A stretch of 64,000 nucleotides of DNA from Streptomyces smaragdinus (lineage in GTDB: Bacteria > Actinomycetota > Actinomycetes > Streptomycetales > Streptomycetaceae), in NCBI RefSeq assembly GCF_009604385.1, contig NZ_WEGJ01000010.1, forward strand, positions 1 through 64,000, written 5' to 3'. The notes beneath the pieces were generated by a model that searched no databases, was not told the origin of the DNA, and worked only from the letters and a program-made list of their open reading frames with translations. This document shows positions 62,794-64,000 of this stretch, in pieces. A program made the position numbers and the translations under genes. Numbering within the stretch: position 1 is the first letter of the stretch; each line of letters starts with the position of its first letter.

Positions 62794-62815
62794 GGTTGGT
62801 ACCTATGTACCAACC
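62794..62815. promoter_or_regulatory. Perfect inverted repeat in the permease promoter
   Basis: Nine-base arms GGTTGGTAC (62794-62802) and GTACCAACC (62807-62815) around CTAT. It is the strongest operator-like palindrome in the window. It lies between the permease start and the DUF2530 gene, overlapping where the permease promoter should be. Confidence 0.6.
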
Positions 62816-62910
62816 CAGTATCCGGTACGCCGGACCGTGCTGCTGACCACCCGTCTCGCTGCCGACGGCTCCCCCGAGGGGCCGCCGGGACCCCCGCGTA
62901 CAGTGATGAC

Positions 62911-63174
62911 ATGCAGAAGTGGACGCCCAAGCACCCCGCGCCGGAGCCGTTCGAGGGCAACCCTGTGGCGGTCGTCACGGGCGGCACGATCCTGTGGGCC
63001 GTCCTCTTCGTCGTGCAGCTCCCCTTCTACGGCTGGTTCGACGACCACGGGCACACCTGGTGGCTGTGGACCTGTCTGGCGGGCGCCGGCCTCGGCCTCC
63101 TCGGCATCTGGCTGGTCAAGCGCCGCGACGCCGCCATCGCCCGCGACCGGGCCGCCCGCGCGGTGGCCGAATAG
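62911..63174 (+). CDS. DUF2530 small membrane protein
   Basis: 87 residues: a short soluble start (MQKWTPKHPAPEPFEGNP) then two membrane helices (about 19-38 GGTILWAVLFVVQLPFYGWF; about 47-66 TWWLWTCLAGAGLGLLGIWLV) and a basic cytoplasmic tail. It belongs by pattern to the actinobacterial DUF2530 family beside NCS2 permease genes. The function is unknown. It is divergent from the permease gene with the palindrome between them. Confidence 0.82.
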   Translation: MQKWTPKHPAPEPFEGNPVAVVTGGTILWAVLFVVQLPFYGWFDDHGHTWWLWTCLAGAGLGLLGIWLVKRRDAAIARDRAARAVAE

Positions 63175-63231
63175 CCCCGGACCCGGGGGTCTTGCACGCG
63201 CGATCAGCGGTGACCACGTACGGTCTGTCTC

Positions 63232-64000
63232 ATGGAGCAGCCGGTGGACACGGACGTCGACGAAAGAGACCAGCCCTCTCCCCCGGGCGGCACCCCTCCG
63301 TCGCCCGGCGGCCATGACGGGCTGACCACCGCGCAGGTCGCCGAGCGTGTCGCCCGCGGCGAGGTGAACGACGTCCCCGTCCGCAGCAGCCGCTCCACCG
63401 CGGACATCGTCCGCGCCAACGTCTTCACCCGCTTCAACGCCATCATCGGCGTCCTCTTCCTGGTCATCCTGGTCGTCGGCCCGATCCAGGACGGCCTCTT
63501 CGGCTTCGTGATCATCGCCAACACGGCGATCGGCATCTTCCAGGAGCTGCGGGCCAAGAAGACCCTGGACAGCCTGGCGGTGATCGGCGAGGTCAAGCCC
63601 ACCGTCCGCCGCGACGGGGCCGCGGCGGAGATCCACGCCTCGGAGATCGTCCTGGGCGACCTGGTGGAACTGGGCCCCGGCGACAAGGCCGTTGTGGACG
63701 GCGAGGTGCTGGAGGCCGACAACTTCGAGGTCGACGAGTCACTGCTCACGGGCGAGGCCGACCCGGTGCTCAAGAAGCCCGGGGACCGGATCCTGTCCGG
63801 CAGCTTCGTCGTCGCCGGCGGCGGCGCGTTCACCGCGACGAAGGTCGGGCGCGAGGCGTACGCCGTGCAGCTGGCGGAGGAGGCGTCGCGGTTCACGCTG
63901 GTGCACTCCGAGCTGCGTACGGGCATCAGCCAGATCCTCAAGTACGTGACGTACATGATGGTCCCCGCCGCGATCGGGCTGATCCTCTCGTCGCTGCTGG
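63232..64000 (+). CDS. P-type cation-transporting ATPase (partial, runs off the window)
   Basis: The first 256 residues are in the window. After an acidic, proline-rich start, the cation ATPase N-terminus ([22 protein letters not shown], about 28-50) is followed by two helices (near 69-100), the actuator domain ([74 protein letters not shown]) with the TGEADPV dephosphorylation motif near 178-184, and the next helix pair at the edge. The phosphorylation Asp and nucleotide domain lie beyond base 64000, so the ion cannot be assigned. Confidence 0.9.
   Translation, partial: MEQPVDTDVDERDQPSPPGGTPPSPGGHDGLTTAQVAERVARGEVNDVPVRSSRSTADIVRANVFTRFNAIIGVLFLVILVVGPIQDGLFGFVIIANTAIGIFQELRAKKTLDSLAVIGEVKPTVRRDGAAAEIHASEIVLGDLVELGPGDKAVVDGEVLEADNFEVDESLLTGEADPVLKKPGDRILSGSFVVAGGGAFTATKVGREAYAVQLAEEASRFTLVHSELRTGISQILKYVTYMMVPAAIGLILSSLL

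Noticed and set aside
61267..63174. A 635-residue plus-strand frame opposite the permease
   Set aside because: Only its last 87 codons (the DUF2530 protein) are real; the earlier part is antisense to the permease.

Overview
The window is chromosomal DNA of a Streptomyces or a very close relative. GC content is very high with G/C in almost every third codon position, GTG starts are common, many neighbouring genes overlap by 4 bases, and the gene content is typical of the genus: the afsK-afsR-afsS regulatory locus, a DtxR-type iron regulator of the DmdR1 kind, FO synthase, mycothiol-type DinB-fold proteins and a CebR-controlled cellulase. No plasmid, phage, CRISPR, rRNA, tRNA or insertion sequence was recognised. 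It reads as core chromosome with a small accessory patch around 50.8-54.2 kb.

Layout. 0-5 kb: minus-strand set of an F420-dependent oxidoreductase, a beta-propeller-like lipoprotein and FO synthase (fbiC), so a cofactor F420 step lies beside a likely F420 user. 5-14.4 kb: a glycosyltransferase, then the global antibiotic-regulation locus. This holds AfsR (SARP/NB-ARC/TPR), a 50-residue AfsS-like peptide, a membrane protein and convergent AfsK (Ser/Thr kinase with a C-terminal propeller and Thr-168 conserved), then a TetR regulator. 14.4-21 kb: flavoprotein, two MFS transporters, a GlxA-type AraC regulator, a SnoaL-like protein and an anti-sigma-type ATPase. 21.4-24.6 kb: an ECF sigma factor translationally coupled to a zinc anti-sigma fused to a mycothiol/DinB-like domain, then purU. 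24.7-31 kb: membrane and regulator genes, an orphan primase-polymerase-like protein, a two-gene ABC transporter and a small secreted SH3-like protein. 31-38 kb: citrate synthase, pdxH, a PAS protein, a SIS-domain protein, dmdR1 and an alpha/beta hydrolase behind a near-consensus LexA box.

38-49.3 kb holds a hypothetical protein and then a tightly coupled eight-gene minus-strand operon: DinB/MDMPI protein, AtuA-like protein, acyl-CoA carboxylase beta and alpha, acyl-CoA dehydrogenase, acyl-CoA ligase, enoyl-CoA hydratase and TetR. It looks like a complete route for activating, desaturating, carboxylating and hydrating a branched or terpenoid acid, with its own repressor and a palindromic candidate operator in front.

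49.5-64 kb: GH12/CBM2 cellulase with a perfect CebR box, a frameshifted small gene, a TTA-containing gene, serC with a textbook terminator and an Uma2 nuclease-like gene. These are followed by a membrane protein that resembles a pentameric ligand-gated ion channel with an extra N-terminal membrane region (the most unusual gene here), a secreted propeller, an SGNH hydrolase, an aldo/keto reductase, a 29-residue membrane peptide, an RNA phosphodiesterase, an MFS/MarR pair, a purine-type permease with a strong palindrome in front, and the start of a P-type ATPase that runs off the window.
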